This document shows positions 41,941 to 53,380 of a stretch of DNA of 64,000 nucleotides, piece by piece. This DNA comes from Tenrec ecaudatus (Eukaryota > Chordata > Mammalia > Afrosoricida > Tenrecidae). Each line of letters opens with the position of its first letter. Position 1 is the stretch's first letter. Position numbers and translations under genes: made by a program. Under the pieces are notes generated by a model. The model saw nothing but the letters and a program-made list of their open reading frames with translations. It had not been told where the DNA came from and searched no databases. The stretch is taken from NCBI RefSeq assembly GCF_050624435.1, contig NC_134537.1, positions 125,774,086 through 125,838,085 on the forward strand. Reading direction: 5' to 3'.

Positions 41941-43020
41941 TAATTTATATTTTATAGACAGCATATATCTTGCTTTTATAAATATCGATCTAGTTGGGCA
42001 ATCTTTATCTGTTAGTGGGCATATTTTCTTCCTTTACATACCCACCTATCCAGGTTTAGGTTTGTTTCTGTCATATTGGTGTTTGTTTTCTATTTGTCCT
42101 TTTTTCTTCTCTTTCCTTCTCCTTGAATTACATTTTTCTCAATGAACTTATCCCCATTGGCTTGTTTGAAAGTCATAAGCTATATGTTAATTATTTTAGT
42201 TAGCATAGCTACTTAACATACATAATTAGCAAATCCTAAAATAAGTTCTCACTTCACCTGATCAAAATGCTACATGAGCCTTAGACTATATTAACACTGA
42301 TAACCTTTTCTAACTTAAATGCTGTTACTGTTCAATATTTTCATTTTTATTGTCTCCCACTACACATTATTGTTTTATTCTTATTATTTATTGATCCCTA
42401 CCCAATATTCACCAGTATCTTTGTTCATCATTCCTGTATCTCCGACCTTCCATTTGTAATAATTTTCCTTCTTCCTGAATTAGTCTTTGAAATTTCCTTT
42501 AGTGTGATCCTATTATGCATGTTTTTGTCTGAAAAATGTATTTATTTACTCTTATAATGAAAAGAGTGTTCTGCTGAGAATACAATTCTGAGTTAATAGA
42601 TATTTCTTCTCTCAGCACAATGAAGTCAGGGTTCTGCTGTTTGGAGCTACGTCCTTGTCGATACTGAGAGTCAGTCATCAGTCTCATAATGATTTCTACC
42701 TCGGTGATCTTAGCTCCTTTCCCCTGTGCTGTTCTGCAGTTTCAGGCTCATGTTGCTAGGTTGTACACTGTATTTATCTTGCTTGGTATTAGCTGGCCTT
42801 ACTGTATACGATTGGAATAGCGTTTATGTAAAATTCAGCTATTTGATACTTTTTATCCCATTGTCTCTATTTTGTCCTCCTGTAAGCCAATTGATTCAGT
42901 TATACATTCTCTCAGTAACTCCTTTTGCTAACCGTATCTTTAATATTTTCCAGTTATTGGTTTTGGTGCCCTTTAGGGCAATTTATGTGAATCTATCTTC
43001 TAGCTAATTTTGATCTCCTG
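41941..43020 (-). mobile_element. Old L1 ORF2 5' part to ORF1 region, antisense
   Basis: 'TTTATAGACAGCATATATCTTGC' (41952) continues the interrupted L1. 'TCTCTCAGCACAATGAAGTC' and 'GGAGCTACGTCCTTGTC' (42610-42660) belong to the ORF2/ORF1 border. No usable frame remains. Confidence 0.6.
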
Positions 43021-43817
43021 CTTAAATTTAATCTGAAAATTGAAACATGAAAGTTTCAGGAAACTACATGTTTCCTGTCTACTTAACTTTCCACTGAGTG
43101 TTCTACTTTCTATTATTATGTGTTATCTCTAAAAGTTTTATTACTTTCCTTCCCAAAACAATTGCTTCTATTATTTGTCACTCTCCTAAAAATGTTCATT
43201 TGTCTACATCATCACCAACACTGGGCCTGCTTAAATTTGAAATTGTATCTATTCTGGTGGAAACTCAGTATCTTGTTGAGAGTTTAGTTTACATTTTCCT
43301 AATTACTAGTGACAGCAAATACCTTTTTGTATACTTATTGACCATTCATATATATTATTTTATGTCTACTTACCAAATCAAACTATTTAAAACATTATTA
43401 TTTGTAGTACAAATATGATTACCACCTGTAGTTCTTTTCATTTCACCAACTCTGTTTTTAAAACTTTAGGCAATTTTAATTCCATAAAGTCAAATTTATC
43501 ATTTTTTCTGTATGTTCCATGATTTTTGTATCCTGTCTACAACAATTTTGCTTTCTCAAGAATACAATGATTTTTCTCTAGGAAATTTTATCATTTCATT
43601 TTCCCATTATCTCTACAATTCATTTAGTGACTTTTTGTCTTGCATGACTTTGTGAGTTTTGTTGCTGTTAGGATGTTATTTTTTCCACTAAGATAAGTAG
43701 TTACTCCAACATCCTTCGTTGTAAACTACCTTCCCCATTGCATGACCTTGACACTTAAACTAAAATAAGTTGACCATCATATTTAAGTCTGCCTTTGAAT
43801 GCTCTATCTGAAACAAA
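43021..43817 (-). mobile_element. Second old L1, 3' UTR, antisense
   Basis: 'CATCATCACCAACACTGGGCC' (43208) and 'CTAATTACTAGTGACAGC' (43299), then 'CTATCTGAAAC', fit the canonical antisense 3' UTR. Its ORF2 continues after nested insertions, at 44575-44690. Confidence 0.6.
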
Positions 43818-44006
43818 GGAGCCCTAATGGCATAGTGGATTACACATTGGGTTACTAACCTCAGTCCCCAGTTCAAAGCCGTCAGCCGCTCCTCAGGAAA
43901 CAAAGGAGGCTTTCTACTCCTGTAAACTTTTACAGTTTCCGAAACCCACGGCGGCAATTCTAGTCTATCTGGGAGCATAGCTTTGAGGCACAATAGACTT
44001 GGTTGC
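43818..44006 (+). mobile_element. AfroSINE, full length
   Basis: GGAGCCCTAATGGCATAGTG head, 'TTGGGTTACTAACCTCAG', 'CCGTCAGCCGCTCCTCAGG', 'GAAACCCACGGCGGC' and a diverged end. It is nested in L1. Confidence 0.85.
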
Positions 44007-44027
44007 AGAGAATCTTATATCTATAGC

Positions 44028-44530
44028 TGTGTGCGTCTGCGTAGATTAGAGAAACAAATTCATAAACACGCACATGTGTATAAGAAAGAACTTTATAGAA
44101 AGAGTAATTGTACATTAAGAAAACATCCCAGCCCAGTCCAGATCATGTCCATAAGTCCAATATTAGCCCATATGTCCGATAACAATCTATAAAGTCCTCT
44201 ACATACTCATGAAACACCTGCAATGACGCTGAATGCAGGAAGATCACGGGCCCGTGGGTAGGAAGTCTTGTGGGTCCAGTGGTGTTAGCATCTCAGTGCT
44301 GGCAGAGGTCTCCACGTGGTTCCTCCAGCTCAGGACACTAGTGTAGCTTCATGTGTCTTGTCAGCTGCAATGTCTCCCACGGAATGAGACTGTATCCTGC
44401 CTCCTGTGAGCTATTTATCTCCTTAGTGCCTCCAAATGAGGTCATCAAGCTGCGACCTGATTGACACGCTGAACTCCACTCCTTCACTCTTAATCCTCTC
44501 AAATTGACAACAGGTTACATAACTGCCACA
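44028..44530 (+). mobile_element. ERVL-type solo LTR
   Basis: Starts TGTGTGCGTCTGCGTAGA and ends ACATAACTGCCACA. Interior matches include 'CTCCAAATGAGGTCATCAAGC' and 'GCGACCTGATTGACACGC'. A clear 5-bp duplication is not visible; the right flank runs into a (TG)/(TA) repeat. Confidence 0.75.
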
Positions 44531-44533
44531 GTG

Positions 44534-44580
44534 ATATATATGTGTGTGTGTATGTGTGTGTATATATATATATATATATC
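44534..44580. repeat. (TG)n/(TA)n microsatellite
   Basis: TATATATGTGTGTGTGTATG-type sequence followed by a pure TA run, between the LTR and the resuming L1. Confidence 0.85.
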
Positions 44581-44690
44581 TTGTAAAAATTTCTGTCTTT
44601 ATGTTAACACCACGTTGTCTTGGTGACTGTAACTTTATGCTATGCCTTGAGAGAAGGTAAGGCAAAGCCCTCCAACTTTGTTTTCTGTTC
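44581..44690 (-). mobile_element. L1 ORF2 fragment, antisense (continuation)
   Basis: 'CACCACGTTGTCTTGGTGACTG', 'TAACTTTATGCTATGCCTTG' and 'CCCTCCAACTTTGTTTTC' are classic antisense ORF2 text that continues the L1 at 43021. Confidence 0.65.
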
Positions 44691-44699
44691 CATAAACCA

Positions 44700-45312
44700 C
44701 CATGAGCACTGAACTTGTGAATCGGAGATGATTGCTCCTAGGGATCTACAGGATTAGGTCACCGAAAGCCCCTGTTGATGAACTTTTATCAACTGATCGA
44801 TACATAAGCATGTTTATATGTTTCTATTTAAAGACGCCTCATTTAATATCGACTGCTGGTTCATGAACAGTGAGCTCACCACCAATGACACTGTCATTCA
44901 TCCCTAAATGAAGCTCGGGGAACTTAGCTAACACATGCACTTTCTTCATGAGGCACGCACAAGCGCCTTCTTGCACTTAGGAACACTAGACACCACTTCA
45001 GAGTTATCTGAGAGAGAAGTTACTTTAAACAATGATATCACAGCAGCAACCAACAGGCTCGCAAAAGTGGCACCAAGTCAACCGCGAAGCAGGCCCTTGC
45101 TTTTAGTTTGAGAGGTGAAACCAGAAGGCAGAGCATACGCGTGTCAACCTCAGCTGGAAATGTGCACTCTGGGCACTTCAATGACTACAGCTATGGGCAG
45201 GTTGACCACGAAACTGTGGCAAATACTGATTTTAGAGTTACAAATAAATTTTAGCAAGGGAACAAATTGACAAATATGGAATCTGTGAGCAATGAGGTTC
45301 AATTGTACATTT
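44700..45312. mobile_element. Probable Tigger/pogo-type DNA transposon remnant
   Basis: 'ATATCGACTGCTGGTTCATGAAC', 'CACCACCAATGACACTGTCATTC', 'CAACCGCGAAGCAGGCCC', 'GGTGAAACCAGAAGGCAGAGC' and the terminal 'CAATGAGGTTCAATTGTAC' recall old mammalian Tigger-family text. Recognition is from memory. No transposase frame remains. Confidence 0.45.
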
Positions 45313-45571
45313 GGGTTTGAGTCTGGGTCCTGTCACTTATCTTACTTTTTCCCCTTTCCTGACTTATTTTGATTAATTGCCTGTTTTCTACTGTTCCACT
45401 TCTTCTCTACTATTGGCTTATTTGGCACATCTTCTTTTCAGAGGTTCCTCCAGACTACAGGTGGGGAACGTCCAGCCTTCTGGGCACATGAAGCCTGTGA
45501 AATAATTAATACCAGCTAACACCACACACCTCACCAAAGAGAAGCAGTTCCACCCATAAGATTACCCAAAC
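45313..45571. other. Unassigned, possibly L1-related
   Basis: Pyrimidine-rich T/C sequence resembling antisense L1; not firm. Confidence 0.3.
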
Positions 45572-45770
45572 CCCAAACAAACTTGCTGCCATTGGGTGGA
45601 TTCTGACTACTCACAATGACTCTATAGGACAGGATAGAACTCCCTGCATGAGTTGCCAAGACTGACTCTTTGAGAGTAGAAAGCCTCCTTTGGCTCCCGG
45701 TGATGGTTTCAAACTGCTGACCTTGCAACTCACGGTCTAATGTGCAATGACGACACCACCAGGGGTCCTC
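45572..45770 (-). mobile_element. AfroSINE, antisense, full length
   Basis: 'GCTGCCATTGGGTGGATTCTGAC', 'ACAATGACTCTATAGGACAGG', 'GGTTTCAAACTGCTGACCTTGC' and 'CGACACCACCAGGGGTCC'. Confidence 0.85.
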
Positions 45771-46039
45771 AGCCCTGAATTAATTAAAAGTCTGACCAAA
45801 TATAGCTGGTCAGTTTTTGAGTTGATAATTTTGAATGGTCTAAGAATGATTCTAAAAATATCCAAATGGCCCTTGGCGGAAAATAAGGTCCCCACCTCTG
45901 CTCTAGATGCAGTGTCTTCCAGAGCGAATGACATCATTCCCTGTGAGGAGCTGGGGTATCCAGGAAGCTGCAGAAGCAGATACCTACCCTTTATCTTGGG
46001 TTATGGGTCCTAGGACCAAAATTAACAGCTAGGGGCACA

Positions 46040-46530
46040 CTGAGTACATTTTATTATTTCCTGAAAAGGGGGTGGTTAGTCAAGTAAGTCTGGGAACATT
46101 TGCCTCTAGGGTTTATAATATTCATCCTTAAATTACCACAAAGTTTCAAAAATATGTGATTTCATGTTCCTGTAAAAACTTTCCAGTTTCTCTTATAGAT
46201 TACTTATTCTATCGCCATATGTATTGTTTATTCATGTTATTTTTTGCTTTAAACAATTATCTTTTAAATGCACGTTAAAATCATGGATGAAGTCTTTTAT
46301 ATTTCATCGTATATTACCATTTCTCATTTTTTGTTTCCTTGGTCCAAGTCTTGATCTGCTGTCACTGCTCTTTATCTCAAGAAGCATGCGCTTCATTGGC
46401 ATTCATCGGCAACAAGTTCCTTTCAAAGTGTTTCTGAAAATGTGTTTATGTAGCTTTAATTTCTAAAGTATGTTTTTACTAGATTTAGAAAATTGATGTA
46501 ATTTTTTCCTTTCAGCAATTAAACATGTGG
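46040..46530 (-). mobile_element. Old L1M/HAL1-type, antisense, part 1
   Basis: 'GGCATTCATCGGCAACAAG', then 'TTTCTGAAAATGTGTTTATGTAGC' and 'TTTAATTTCTAAAGTATG', in antisense L1 style. It continues after the LTR at 48026. Confidence 0.5.
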
Positions 46531-46937
46531 TGTGGGTGTTACATGATTTCATGCCAACTTGATAAATAAGTGTAGGGAGAAGGTCTAGCCTGTCAATCAA
46601 GTTACAGCCTGATGCTGCCTCCCTGTGGGCGTGGCCTTTTCATGAGGATTATGGGAACTTCCTTTCTCTCTGCCTTCATCTTCATGTTAGCAAGTCACAT
46701 GGAGACTTGCTGACACTGGTGAGGAGCCTCTTTCTCTCTCTGCTCACCTTCCTGTTGAGGAGTCCCACTCAGATAACTGGAGGAGCCATGTGGAGACTGG
46801 CACCAGCACTGAGATACTTCCACCCCAACTGGATTCACAAGACTTTTCACCCGCCAGCCTGTGATCTTCTGCATTTGGCATTACTGAGAGTGGTTATGTG
46901 AGCCTGAAGAAGAACTTATAGACTAGTAACAGACATA
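46531..46937 (-). mobile_element. ERVL-type solo LTR, left part
   Basis: Antisense LTR start TGTGGGTGTTACATGATTTC with flank TGTGG (46526-46530), versus TGCGG (48026-48030) on the far side. It carries a variant middle ('CTCCCTGTGGGCGTGGCC', 'TTCATGAGGATTATGGG') also seen in the LTR at 52266. It was interrupted by a mariner at the TA at 46936-46937. Confidence 0.75.
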
Positions 46938-47881
46938 TGAGGGGGTCCCAAAAAAATACCCCAAACTGGATTTTTACCCCCAAAGCTATGTATTTAAATT
47001 TTTTTTACAAAAAAATTATCACCTTCAAAGCACTCTGCATTACACTTAATACATTTGTCAATTCTGCAATTCCATTCTTGGAAACAGTTTTCAAACTCAT
47101 CTGTTTAGATGACTGACAGCACCACCCTCATTTATTCCTTCACCTCTTCTACATCATTAAATTGCTGTCTGTTCACGTCCCTCTCATTCACAGAAACAAA
47201 AAGAAGTCGCACAGAGTGAGTTCAGGTGAGTCAGGTTCATGGGGAAAAAATGGAAGACTCTTTTTAGCCAAAAATTGGAGCACCGAGATGGCTGTACTAT
47301 CATGGTAGCAAAACCAGTCCCTCCTTCTGCCACAAATCAGGCTTTTTTTGTCGCACACTATCACACTCAATCTTTTCAGACCTCCAAATAGAAATCTTGA
47401 TTAACTGTCTGACTTGGTTGAACCAACTCCAAATGCACTGAGTTGGCATTTTCGTCTGTGCATAGGTTGACGGACATCCAGAATGAGGTTTGTTATTAAT
47501 CGACATTTCACCTTTTTTGCAATGAGGAAACCATTCATACACTTGAGTTTTTCCCAAAGCACTCTCCTTGAAAGCTGTGTTCAACATCATGACAGTTTCT
47601 GTGGCAATTTTCCCAATCAGGAAACAAAATTTCACAGCCACACACTGTTGTCTTATATCACCCATCATAAAAAGTGAGATTCAAGTGAAACTGCTTTTAC
47701 CAAAAAAAAAAAAACAACACTGTGACCAAAGAGAACTTTCCTAGGTGATGTCACTTTCCTAGGTGATGTTGGGTACACCAACAGAGTGCGTTGCTCTGTG
47801 CTTGCCTAGTGGGGGAAATGCATACTACGAAAGTTCTGCTCTGCCTAGTGCTATGCCAGGATGTTTTGGGGTACCCCCTTA
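46938..47881 (-). mobile_element. Mariner-family transposon with broken transposase, internally deleted
   Basis: 944 bp. The left end TGAGGGGGTCCCAAAAAAATAC and the reverse complement of the right end, TAAGGGGGTACCCCAAAAC, are inverted repeats. The flanking TA dinucleotides (46936-46937 and 47882-47883) plus TGAG on both sides show insertion into the LTR. The minus-strand transposase has the N-terminal helix-turn-helix part (47668 to about 47430: VYEWFPHCKKGE, HSGCPSTYAQ). It then skips to the QTVNQDFYLEVLKRL-like segment and ends with the D of SPELTLCDFFLF near 47190. The second catalytic D lies in a C-Y-H-D box; the region with the first D is deleted. Frameshifts join the pieces. It is inactive. 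Confidence 0.9.
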
Positions 47882-47883
47882 TA

Positions 47884-48025
47884 TGAGCTAATATCAGACT
47901 TATGGACTTGATGTGGACTGGGCTGGGATGTTTACTCAACATGCAATTGTTCTATGATATAAATCTCTTTTACACATATATGAAAGCCCCTAGATTTGTG
48001 TGTCTAGTCAACCTGGTCTAACACA
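47884..48025 (-). mobile_element. ERVL-type solo LTR, right part
   Basis: Resumes after the mariner with 'GAGCTAATATCAGACTTATGG', 'ACTTGATGTGGACTGGGCTGG', and the terminus CTGGTCTAACACA. The same phrase runs uninterrupted in the LTR at 13480-13540. Confidence 0.8.
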
Positions 48026-48244
48026 TGCGGGTTCACATGCTTCTAGCTTTCATTGTTTCTGAGAAGAAGTCTGTTGTCAGTCCCATCATTGTTCTCATGT
48101 ATGTAATGTATTTTTAATTTTCTGGCTGATTTCTAATATATTCTATTTTATAATTATTATCAATACCTATGTTGCTAATATTATTCACTATAGGGTTCTT
48201 TTGATTTATCCTGTGGGGCTTCAAAGATTTTTTTGTGGAACTAT
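48026..48244 (-). mobile_element. Old L1M/HAL1-type, antisense, part 2
   Basis: 'CATTGTTTCTGAGAAGAAGTCTG' is the well-known antisense L1/HAL1 ORF1-side phrase. It continues part 1. Confidence 0.65.
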
Positions 48245-48465
48245 GGAGCTCTGATGGCCATACTGCTTATGGCCTAAAAGGCTACTAACTTCAAGGTCAG
48301 CGGTTCAAAACCCCCAGCTATGTCAGAGGGGGAATGATGAGGCTTTCAACTCTTGTAAAGAGATAAAGTCTCAGGAACTCACAAAGACAGTTCTACCTTG
48401 ACCTATAGGGTCACCATGAGTCAGAATTGATTCAATGGCAGTAAGGTTCTGTTTGTGTTGGTGGG
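48245..48465 (+). mobile_element. AfroSINE, full length
   Basis: GGAGCTCTGATGGCC head, 'GCTACTAACTTCAAGGTCAGC', 'GTCTCAGGAACTCACAAAG', 'TATAGGGTCACCATGAGTC' and 'TTGATTCAATGGCAGTAAGG'. Confidence 0.85.
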
Positions 48466-48469
48466 TTTA

Positions 48470-49640
48470 AAATTTAAATTAAATGAGATATTTCGCCATT
48501 ATTTCTTCAAATATTTTTCCCGCCTCTCTACTTCTTCCTAGGACTTCAATTACATTTGTGTTAGACAACACAGACTTTGGGAATGTTTTTTTTTTTTACT
48601 GTAACAGCTCTTTATTAGAAAAGTGGGAATGTTTTTTGTTCCTTTCTCTTGTTCCTTTAGTTTCTAGTATAATCTTTTTATAGTTACTGATTTTTCTTCT
48701 TCAATGTTAAATCGAATATTAACCCAATGCAGTGAATTTTAAAATTTCAGGCCTTCTCTCTTTTTTTTCATTCTATCTTTCATATCTAGAATTTCTATTT
48801 GTTTTTTAAAATATCTTCTGTTTCTTTCTTCATTACATTCTTTACATTTTCTTTGAAATCCTTGAATATAGTTAAAATAGCTCTTTAACCATTCTTACCT
48901 GTAAATTCCATCATCTTTGTCATTTCATTTTTGGTCTGTTTCTATTGAATGATTTCCTCCTGGTTTAGAGCCATATGTTCCTGTGCATATCTAATAATTT
49001 CTTTTTGGATACTGAAGATTTAAAATTGCACATTCATTAGTGTCATCAATTTGTTGAATTTCTTAAAACATGTAATGTTTTTTGAATGGCTGTTAAGTAA
49101 CTTGTAGTTTGACTTTTTTTGGGAGCTATCTTTAGGCTTTGCTAGAGCAGAGCTAGAGCACTCTTACGCTAGGCCTGCCTTAGCACTACTTCTGAAGCAG
49201 GACACGTCTGGAGTCTCTACTGAATGCTCTCGGTGTTCCATGAGTTTTTTTTTTCTATCCTGGCTGGCAAGGTCTTAATTGTATCCAGTATCAGTGTGAA
49301 TTCTGGGAATTGTTCAGTCTACACTAATAGATTTTTGTCCCCCCTCCGTCTCCCACAGTTTACATCGTCCTCTCTAGTGCTCTGGCAGACACATTCATGC
49401 AGCAAGATCTTTCCTGGTCTCACTCAGTCACACCACCGTGCACTCCCCCTGTACCATGTTTACCAAGTGACTGCAGGCAAAAACTGTGATTGTAGGTCTC
49501 TCCTTGTTCATTCCCTTCTCTCCTGGGTCAAAAGGCCTCTGGTGCTTATTAGCCAATGTCTAATTCCACAACCAGCCTTTTCAAACACTTTGTTCCATTT
49601 TCTAATTGTTTAAAATAGTATGGCAAGGCTAGCACTAGTT
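48470..49640 (-). mobile_element. Old L1M/HAL1-type ORF1 and 5' UTR, antisense
   Basis: 'CGCCATTATTTCTTCAAATATT' (48494), 'TGTGCATATCTAATAATTTC' (48982), and a 5' UTR-like part: 'TCTTTAGGCTTTGCTAGAGC' (49129), 'TGAATGCTCTCGGTGTTCCATG' (49221) and 'AGTATCAGTGTGAATTCTGG' (49288). The order fits HAL1 or an L1M 5' end. The plus frame 49224-49613 is antisense to this and not a gene. Confidence 0.6.
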
Positions 49641-49689
49641 AGTTATACCAACAGAATCATAAATAATATGACCTATAAGTTCGATTTAT

Positions 49690-49995
49690 ATGATTTAAAG
49701 TCTTTGTAGTCTTTGAGTTTTCATGGACCTGACTTTCATATACTATATTTCAGACCAGATTCAGGTTTTAAAACAAACTTTTTAGTGTTTATAGACCATG
49801 CATTGTTTGCTTCTTTGTGTGTGTGTGTGTGTTTTAAGAAGACTTCATGGGATATTAAGGTTTAAAGATTAGGTCAGGACAGTAGTTTCAGGGACTCATC
49901 CAAATGTCATGGTTCTGGATCTAGAATCCATGAGAATCTAAAATTATTTTCTGCATTTTCCCCCTTTTGATTGGTATTCCTCTATGAATCTCTTG
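49690..49995 (-). mobile_element. Old afrotherian-type L1 3' UTR fragment, antisense
   Basis: 'AAGACTTCATGGGATATTAAGG', 'CAGTAGTTTCAGGGACTCATCC' and 'GCATTTTCCCCCTTTTGATTGG' match the module at 10640-10680. A (GT)9-like run lies at 49815-49833. Confidence 0.6.
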
Positions 49996-51817
49996 ACCAT
50001 AATTCTTGTCTTATGTCACACATCCCATATCCTTCTATTCCTTAGACTTCTTCCAGGCAAATAGAGAACAATTATATAGTGATTATTTCATTAGTAATAT
50101 TCTTTTAATGCTTAAAATAAAAACAATTATTCTTCACATACTGTACAAATTAGATTGGGCTTGGTCTTTAACCAGAATATTAATAAAATATGTGTAGTGG
50201 ATCCAATATCAGTTACTTTTATTATACTTATAGATCTTGGTTAGAGAAAATAGCTGGATTTATTGAGCGTTGAACAAAAGAGAAAAATTATTAAGTTATT
50301 GCTAGCAGGGTTCTTCTTTCATACCTCTTCTGGATGAAATTGTCAACTCAAAATTTCTCTTACGAGTCTCGAAGGCTAGTAACTTATTGAATACAGAAAA
50401 TATCCTGTTTTGAACTTATAGGCATGTGAAAAATCACCTCTTAAGAAGCCTCTAGTGTCATATAATGTACAACTTATGCAACGACTGTAGGTAGAGATAA
50501 CTCTATTTATAGAGATGCACAGTTAATATATTCTTGGGCCTCTCCACATGTCTTCAAGAATTTTCCTTTAGAGGCCCATTCCCAAGGTTTTTTTGTTTAG
50601 ACTAAAGGAAAAGATGATTATTTGGCCTTCACTGGAAGTCATCATTATTTATAAGATTTAGTCTAAAATTTTGTATGAAGAAGCAAAATAGGCTTCCTCC
50701 CCTGGGCATTAGAAAAGGCTCTAAGGCTCTAAATATTTATAAGTTTTTGGAGATTGAGAAACTGTATTTTTAGATCATTGCCTGAAATTGGTAAACTGAG
50801 AATTTGGTTTTACCATCATAATTTAGACATAGTTGTACAGCAGATAGTTGATGGAATTCTACTCTCTCGGATAATGAACTAATGATTCAAGATTATTCTT
50901 TTCTGTTGTTGTTTAGGATATAGAGAAAAAGAAGGCAAGATGGATCCTCACTGTATTTTTTATTTACAACTATAAACCTCGGCTTTGAAACTATAGAATC
51001 AGGCATTCATCATGTAAAAATATGCATCTAGTAAAACTAATCCCTCTCTAATGTCACTTTTTCACAATATATTAGGCTGAGAAAACATCATTGTATGTGG
51101 CTTTATATTGAATTACGAATATCTAAGCCTTTTGTCTATAAACAAATAAAAAGGTTTTTCAGACTGCAGTGTAATTTCAACAATTCTAGAGGCTTTTCAC
51201 TAATAAGAATGCATACTCAAAGGCACCCACCCTTCTTGCCTAGACTCAGATATTTAAAAAATAGTCCTCCGTGAGAATCCCGGACTCTGAAAATGTCTTT
51301 GGGCCCAAGGTAAGTTCTGAAGGGAGAACTGGAGGTTCCCGTGGCTCTTTGTGAGGAACAAGGAGCATTGGGGCTCCTTGCCAGTGGGGCTTGCTGAGTG
51401 CCCAGGTAGTGGGAGAACTAGCTTTGTCAGCTTTGTGCACAGCCCAGATCTACTCAGGGCACGCCAGGTTAAAAAGTAAAAAGAGATACACTAAGAAGTA
51501 GGATCAATATTTCCTTAACAAAGTGCGTTTACTTGGACATAATTCAATGTAACCTTGTTGTCACAGTGCACTGTTGTTCGGTGGGAGAGCAGAGAAGATG
51601 GTTGCACATCGGAGGACAAGCGTAATTATCATGCGTTTGTACTTGAAGCGAGAGTCGGAGATGGAAGATTGGAAGTGTGTGAGGTCATTTCCCCAGAGTA
51701 GCTGAGTCGAATCCGCCTGGCTTTTGAAATAAGGTTTTCTGCTGACTGATGGATTTGGGAGATGCCATAGCAGTGAGTTTGGTTTTGCTTAAAAGCAAAC
51801 AAACAAACAAACAAAAA
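49996..51817. other. Unassigned AT-rich region
   Basis: About 1.8 kb with no secure repeat call. The only notable motif is a (CAAA)n run at 51795-51817 that precedes the next SINE. Frames are short and unrecognised. Confidence 0.3.
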
Positions 51818-51990
51818 ACCCGAGGCACTTGGGCAGTGCAAGTGAATTGGCTTCTAACCCAATGGTTAACTGTTCTAACACACCCAGAGTCCCTGCAGAA
51901 GAAAGGCAAACTGCTTTTGTGAGGATTACAGCCAAGAAAACCCTATGGAGCAGTCCTACTCTGTAACTCATAGGTCACCATGAGTTGGGG
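51818..51990 (+). mobile_element. AfroSINE, diverged
   Basis: 'TTGGCTTCTAACCCAATGGTTAAC', 'GAGGATTACAGCCAAGAAAACC', 'CTATGGAGCAGTCCTACTCTG' and 'CATAGGTCACCATGAGTTGGGG'. The 5' end is lost. Confidence 0.65.
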
Positions 51991-52265
51991 ACACACATGC
52001 CAGCAGCGTACAAAAACAACAATAACAAAAACAGCTTCACGTGACAGATTTATGTCCTTGAACTAATACCAAAGAAAAGAATGTAGAGAGATGATAGAAG
52101 AGCAGCTTTCCTCCTTACAATTAGCGAGACTACTCTATTAGTCAGGATAATACAGAGCAACATTACCTGCCGTAATAAAGCACACGAATATGGCAGTGAC
52201 TCACCTGAGGTAGTAGTTTGTGTTCATTCAGTCACAGTTCAGGGCAAGTCCTCAGGGTCAGCAGG
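51991..52265. other. Unassigned
   Basis: 'TTAGTCAGGATAATACAGAGC' and 'ACATTACCTGCCGTAATAAAGC' may be an old LTR or DNA transposon end; it cannot be assigned. Confidence 0.25.
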
Positions 52266-52736
52266 CGTATTAGTCTGTGTTGAGTGGAGAAACAAATGCA
52301 GAGACACTCATATATGTGTAAGAGAGAGCTTTATATCAAAGAGTAATTGCATGTTAATAAAACATCCCAACCCAATCCAGATCAAGTCCACAAGTCCAAT
52401 ATTAGCCCATACATCCGATACCAGTTCCTAAATCACTCTTCAGACTCACAAAGTCACATGGAATGATGCAGAATGCAGGAAGATCACAGGCTGGTGGCTG
52501 CAAAGTCTTGTGGATCTAACTGCAGGGCTAGGGCTAGTGGCTCCATGTGGCTTGTCCATGGGAATGTGAAACAGAAAGAGAGTGTGTGGCCCACCTCCAG
52601 GGAGAAAGAGTGGAAGTTCTCAGAATCCTCACGAGAAGTCCACGCCCACAAGGAGGCATCACCAGGCTGTGACCTGATTGTCAGGCTAAACTCTACCCCT
52701 TCACTGTATTTATCAGGTTGACATGATAAGAGTCAC
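52266..52736 (+). mobile_element. ERVL-type solo LTR, variant middle
   Basis: Starts CGTATTAGTCTGTGTTGAGT (first T mutated) and ends ACATGATAAGAGTCAC. A perfect 5-bp duplication GCAGG (52261-52265 and 52737-52741) brackets it. The middle 'CTCACGAGAAGTCCACGCCCAC' and 'AAGGAGGCATCACCAGGC' matches the LTR at 46531, not the others, so it represents a subtype. Confidence 0.82.
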
Positions 52737-52741
52737 GCAGG

Positions 52742-53380
52742 TGACTTGTTCACACAGCATTCGGGAATTCCATCTGATAGTGGCTCTCCCGTCTTCAATA
52801 CATGGCTTTCAAGGTTTTTGATCCTGCCACCCAAGTAAGCAGGATTGGTGGAATGATTTGTTGAGGTTAATAATTTTATCTTAAGCTAGCAAGGGGAAAT
52901 TGTACTTATTATTTATTATTACACTTCTTTAGCAAGTACTGAGTCACTAGGGAACAACAAATAACTGAGGAGGAATGACAAATGCAATCTTTACACATGA
53001 CAGTTTTTTATGAAGTCTATGCCTTGTATTTTTGTATTAAATATTTTTATGTGCTGTTGACTGTGAAACATTTAAGGATCTGAGATGCTACCCTTTGAGA
53101 GTATCAATGTGATTATATTCGACAAGTTTATTACTTCTTCTTCTAACTCTAACCACCAGCTCTAGGGCCCATATCCATCCAGATTGCTAAATCTGCTCAA
53201 GACTTCAGAGGCCGGGCACAAGTTTAGGGGGCCCCAGGAAACCCTCATTCTGACTTACTGACTCTTACTACTGCCTCAGAGTCAATAATTTGCAAGAATG
53301 ACTTATAGAATTAAGAGAAGTGTTCATTCTTGTCATTGAAGGTTTATTACAGCAAAAGAACCAAAAGTAAACAAAAACTT
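52742..53380. other. Unassigned AT-rich sequence
   Basis: About 640 bp. No repeat, exon or RNA gene was recognised. Confidence 0.3.

Noticed and set aside
46531-48025. Single ~1.5 kb retroviral LTR
   Set aside because: The extra ~940 bp is a mariner with inverted ends and TA duplication; the LTR itself is about 550 bp.
49224-49613. 129-codon plus-strand frame as a gene
   Set aside because: Antisense to the 5' region of an old HAL1/L1M element.
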